NCBI GenBank assembly: GCA_014360205.1
Contig: JACIXZ010000008.1
Location: forward strand, 1-64,000
Reading direction: 5' to 3'
Source of the DNA: Tissierellales bacterium
GTDB taxonomy: Bacteria > Bacillota > Clostridia > Tissierellales > Tissierellaceae
DNA length: 64,000 nucleotides
In this document: positions 61,030 to 64,000 of the stretch, one piece after another
Layout: every line of letters begins with the position of its first letter
Numbering within the stretch: position 1 is the first letter of the stretch
Notes under the pieces: model-generated
Seen by the model: only the letters and a program-made list of their open reading frames with translations
The model's database searches: none
Told to the model about the DNA's origin: nothing
Made by a program: the position numbers and the translations under genes

Positions 61030-62844
61030 ATGAAAGGTACAGTAGTTAATATATGGTTTAATACTATCGAGAAAATAATGGGCAAGGAAAAAAGAAATGA
61101 AGTAATGAGAAAAAATGGCTGGAATCCAGATAAGCTAATAACTCCTTTAGAAGAAATCGAGGATCAAAAGATTCTTAGCCTAATGAATGCATTTGCAAAA
61201 GAAAACAACATGACTTCAAATGAGATGTGGAGAATTTTAGGTCAAAATAACATCAATTCCTTTTATAACTGGTTCCCTTCTTATTTTGAAAAGAATTCAG
61301 CCAAAAGTTTCTTAGCACTTATGGACAAAGTACATACTCAGTTGACTAAAATGATACCCGGTGCTAAGCCCCCTAGACTGATTCCTGAAGATATTGATGA
61401 CAATACCTTGATAATTACTTACAAATCAAAAAGAGGGTTAATTGATTATTTCCTTGGTCTGATAGAAGGAACAGGAGAATTTTTCAACGAAAAAATTGAA
61501 TCCGAAATAATTGAAAAAGAAGTTGATAGCGATGGTGTTCATACAGTAAGAGTAAAAATACATTTTGAAAAAGGTGACAAGAAACATAAAACCTATAAAG
61601 CTTCAAAATTGCTTTCTTTATCTTTTATAAAATATGCACCTCTTAAGATTGCTATCTACCCAACTATCTTAAGTTTCGCTCTTATTGCAATTTTAAATGG
61701 GTTTACAGACTATATCCTATTGATAGGAGCTCCTTTAATAGTTCTTATCTCCACAATGCTTGTTTCAAAAACAATCATAAAGCCTACATTGGATTTGCCT
61801 GAAGAGATTAAAAAACTCGGAGAAATTCATTTAGATGAGGATTTGATTGTACACACTAATGACTACAATGAAATGCTTTTTAATTCTGTAAATGAATCAA
61901 AAAATAGATTGAGAGAAGAAATAACATATTTTAAAGGTGGAATGGATGATTTATATTCATTCATAGAAAAATTTTCTAAAGTAGCAGATAATTTAGGAGA
62001 TGTTTCCGATTCAATCTCTAAAGCTGTCCAAGAAGTTGCAGATGGTGCTGTACATCAAGCAAACGAGGCTGAAAACTCTGTAAGCATTTTGTCAGATAAT
62101 ATCGAAATGATTGATAAAATAAGCAAAATGCAATTAGATGGTAAAGAAAGTTTAGGAAAAGCTGTCGAGCAAATAGAAACTTCCTTCAATAATCTTGAAA
62201 GAGTTTCATCAAACTTAGAAGATGTTAAAAACAATTTTTCATATGTAAACAATCAAGGTCAGGAACTCAGCAAAAAAATCAAAAGTACTATAGAAATAGT
62301 AAATACAGTTGAGAGTATAGCAGAGCAAACAAATCTCTTAGCTTTGAATGCCTCAATAGAAGCTGCTAGGGCAGGAGAAATGGGCAGAGGGTTTAGTGTT
62401 GTCGCTGAAGAAATTAGAAAATTAGCAGAAAACTCAAAAGAAGCTGTAAATACTATTAATTCAAGCTTAAATGAATTCACAAAGAGTGTAAACAGCATGG
62501 TTGGACAGATTAACGACCAGTTTTTACAACTAGAATCAGGTACTCAGACTGTAGCAGATGTGGTTAAAGATAGCAAATTAGCTTCAAATATGATAAACGA
62601 TGTAAAAGATATGATATCCGAAATATCTGAAAGACTTATAGCAGAAACTAAAAAAATAGATAAAGTATTTGAAAACATAAATAACCTAGCTGCAATCACT
62701 GAAGAAAATAGTGCTACATCAGAAGAAATGAGTGCTAATGTTACTAATTTCTCTTCTGAAATCATAAAATTAACCGAAAATATACAAGAACTAGAAAAAG
62801 TTGTATTATTCCTAAAAAAAGAACTCAGCAGATATACTCTATAA
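61030..62844 (+). CDS. H-NOX methyl-accepting chemotaxis protein
   Basis: 604 residues from ATG 61030 (AGAGG nine bases upstream; ATG 61021 has no room for a ribosome site). Residues 1-185 are an H-NOX heme domain starting [10 protein letters not shown], with proximal heme ligand His102 ([10 protein letters not shown]) and the heme-propionate motif Tyr131-Ser133-Arg135 (YKSKR). Two membrane helices (about 203-223 and 226-247), a HAMP-like stretch and the MCP signalling domain follow, with the hairpin tip [21 protein letters not shown]. Distal pocket residues Trp9, Asn74 and Tyr140 agree with oxygen-binding H-NOX proteins. It should sense O2 (or NO) and steer motility through CheA/CheW. Confidence 0.95.
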   Translation: MKGTVVNIWFNTIEKIMGKEKRNEVMRKNGWNPDKLITPLEEIEDQKILSLMNAFAKENNMTSNEMWRILGQNNINSFYNWFPSYFEKNSAKSFLALMDKVHTQLTKMIPGAKPPRLIPEDIDDNTLIITYKSKRGLIDYFLGLIEGTGEFFNEKIESEIIEKEVDSDGVHTVRVKIHFEKGDKKHKTYKASKLLSLSFIKYAPLKIAIYPTILSFALIAILNGFTDYILLIGAPLIVLISTMLVSKTIIKPTLDLPEEIKKLGEIHLDEDLIVHTNDYNEMLFNSVNESKNRLREEITYFKGGMDDLYSFIEKFSKVADNLGDVSDSISKAVQEVADGAVHQANEAENSVSILSDNIEMIDKISKMQLDGKESLGKAVEQIETSFNNLERVSSNLEDVKNNFSYVNNQGQELSKKIKSTIEIVNTVESIAEQTNLLALNASIEAARAGEMGRGFSVVAEEIRKLAENSKEAVNTINSSLNEFTKSVNSMVGQINDQFLQLESGTQTVADVVKDSKLASNMINDVKDMISEISERLIAETKKIDKVFENINNLAAITEENSATSEEMSANVTNFSSEIIKLTENIQELEKVVLFLKKELSRYTL

Positions 62845-62869
62845 GAAAAGCCAATGGCTTTTCTTTTTA
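62844..62869 (+). terminator. Terminator of the chemoreceptor gene
   Basis: 9-bp stem (62844-62852 with 62856-62864), 3-base loop, then TTTTT. Confidence 0.85.
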
Positions 62870-62936
62870 TTTGTTGAAAGTACAAGCTTTTTAATATACT
62901 ATAAGAATGTGACTATCTAATAATGGAGGTTAATTT

Positions 62937-64000
62937 ATGGGAAAATTTGCGTTTAAAGGTGGTTTGTTGATAGATGGTAGCGGGAAAAATCCACTAGAAA
63001 ATTCTCTAGTTCTTGTTGAAGATAAAAAAATTATCTATGCTGGCAAACTGGTAGAATTTGCTGATGATTACGAGATCATAGACATAGAGAATAAGGTGAT
63101 CATGCCAGGGCTTATAGATTCTCATCTGCATTTTAGTGGAAATCTCTCCGACAACGACAGTGAATGGGTATTGGAGCCAGTTGAACAAAAGGCTGTGGTT
63201 GCAGTAAGTCAGGCTAGAGAAGCTCTATTACATGGATTGACTTCAGTAGGTGAAATATCCCGTTTTGGAATACATATCAGAAATATGATCGAACAGGGGA
63301 TAATTGAGGGACCTAGGGTCGTGGCAACAGGCCTCGGTTTTTGCAGAACTGCAGGTCATGGAGATAGTCATAGATTGCCCTTAGAATACAACAATATTTC
63401 TCACCCTTGGGCAGAAAGAGTCGATGGGCCATGGGAATTGAGGAAGGCTGTTAGAAATAGACTTAGAGAAAATCCTGATGCCATAAAAATCTGGTCTACA
63501 GGTGGAGGTATTTGGAGATACGATGCTAAAGCTTACACACACTATACAATGGAAGAAATCCAAGCAGTAGTTGATGAGTGCAAAATGGTTGACATTCCAG
63601 TATGGTCTCATGCTGAAGGATATGAGGGAGCATTGTTTTCTGTAAAAGCAGGTGTAGATGTAATTATCCACGGTCAAGAGTTAAACGAGGAATGCTTAGA
63701 GATAATGAAAGATAAGGATATAACTTTCTGTCCCACACTTCAATTTTTCTATGAATGGTTTAGTGTTTATGAACCTCCATATAGAAAGATACTAGATAAC
63801 TATCCAGGAAATACAACTGCAGAAAAGGAATTAAACCGCATAATCGACAATTTAAGAAATGCCAAAGAAAAAGGGATTAGGATAACTATAGGCTCTGACT
63901 CATTTTGCTCTAGTCTGACTCCATACGGAAAATATGCAATAACTGAAATGTACGCCCTTAAAAATGCAGGACTCAGCGAAATGGAAGTAATAGTCGCCGC
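62937..64000 (+). CDS. Amidohydrolase family protein (cut by window edge)
   Basis: ATG 62937 with GGAGGT about 7 bases upstream; open for 354 codons to the right edge. Metal-dependent amidohydrolase: VIMPGLIDSHLHFSG (HxH), AIKIWSTGGG (Lys probably carboxylated), WSHAEG and IIHGQE (metal histidines), TIGSDSF (Asp). The pattern suits the imidazolonepropionase-like/Xaa-Pro dipeptidase group of cytoplasmic amidohydrolases. The exact substrate cannot be told, and the last part is missing. Confidence 0.88.
   Translation, partial: MGKFAFKGGLLIDGSGKNPLENSLVLVEDKKIIYAGKLVEFADDYEIIDIENKVIMPGLIDSHLHFSGNLSDNDSEWVLEPVEQKAVVAVSQAREALLHGLTSVGEISRFGIHIRNMIEQGIIEGPRVVATGLGFCRTAGHGDSHRLPLEYNNISHPWAERVDGPWELRKAVRNRLRENPDAIKIWSTGGGIWRYDAKAYTHYTMEEIQAVVDECKMVDIPVWSHAEGYEGALFSVKAGVDVIIHGQELNEECLEIMKDKDITFCPTLQFFYEWFSVYEPPYRKILDNYPGNTTAEKELNRIIDNLRNAKEKGIRITIGSDSFCSSLTPYGKYAITEMYALKNAGLSEMEVIVA

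Noticed and set aside
1-64000. tRNA, rRNA genes or CRISPR array
   Set aside because: No cloverleaf T-loop signatures outside coding regions, no ribosomal sequence and no regularly spaced direct repeats were seen.

Overview
The window comes from a low-GC, strictly anaerobic Gram-positive bacterium, most likely an amino-acid-fermenting clostridium (Tissierellales-like; this is inference from gene content, not a placement). Supporting content: tungstate uptake, aldehyde ferredoxin oxidoreductase, a selenocysteine formate dehydrogenase, hydroxylamine reductase, the arginine deiminase pathway, an encapsulin with ferritin-like cargo, an H-NOX chemoreceptor, strong AGGAGG-type ribosome sites and many short intergenic terminators. 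Most genes lie on the minus strand.

Region 1 (1-8.2 kb, minus): end of an ABC exporter gene, then one tungstate/molybdenum-cofactor operon reading tupA-tupB-tupC-moeA-moeA/PBP-moaA-moaC/MOSC. Region 2 (8.2-12.5 kb): a decayed accessory strip with three very small hydrophobic peptides, remnants of IS30-, IS3- and zinc-ribbon-type transposases, and a nested set of copies of one DDE insertion sequence. Region 3 (12.5-22.9 kb): a TetR regulator, the tungsten enzyme aor with its own moaD-like and moeB-like genes on the plus strand, and facing it a minus-strand operon nuoE-nuoF-fdhA-mogA-mobA-fdhD. fdhA is interrupted by an in-frame UGA that is clearly selenocysteine. Regions 1 and 3 together form a self-contained island for importing tungstate, making the pterin cofactor and using it in two enzymes that exchange electrons with ferredoxin and NAD.

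Region 4 (22.9-41.4 kb): small membrane protein, hydrolase, ung, an unusual gshA plus ATP-grasp pair, a cation efflux transporter, a LysM-bearing secreted 5'-nucleotidase, hcp with a well-placed activator site, chrA, a large secreted subtilase and a heterodimeric ABC exporter. Region 5 (41.4-50.3 kb): an XRE-TPR regulator with a DUF1576 membrane protein and an unknown 112-residue protein, then pepF, htrA, xthA, ttcA-like and a ychF-like GTPase gene. Region 6 (50.3-56.1 kb): arcA-arcB-arcC behind a perfect sigma-A promoter, tlpA-ccdA, and the encapsulin/cargo pair. Region 7 (56.1-64 kb): an IS110-family element, a second selenoprotein (a peroxiredoxin split by UGA at its catalytic residue), an acetyltransferase, a dicarboxylate symporter, a 28-residue peptide gene, an H-NOX/methyl-accepting chemotaxis protein with a sigma-28-like promoter, and the start of an amidohydrolase gene.

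The strongest items for a second look are the hidden selenoperoxiredoxin, the H-NOX receptor whose residues match the oxygen-binding subclass, the gshA/ATP-grasp pair, the XRE-TPR/DUF1576 unit, the nested insertion sequence, and the IS110 non-coding ends. No tRNA, rRNA or CRISPR array was seen.
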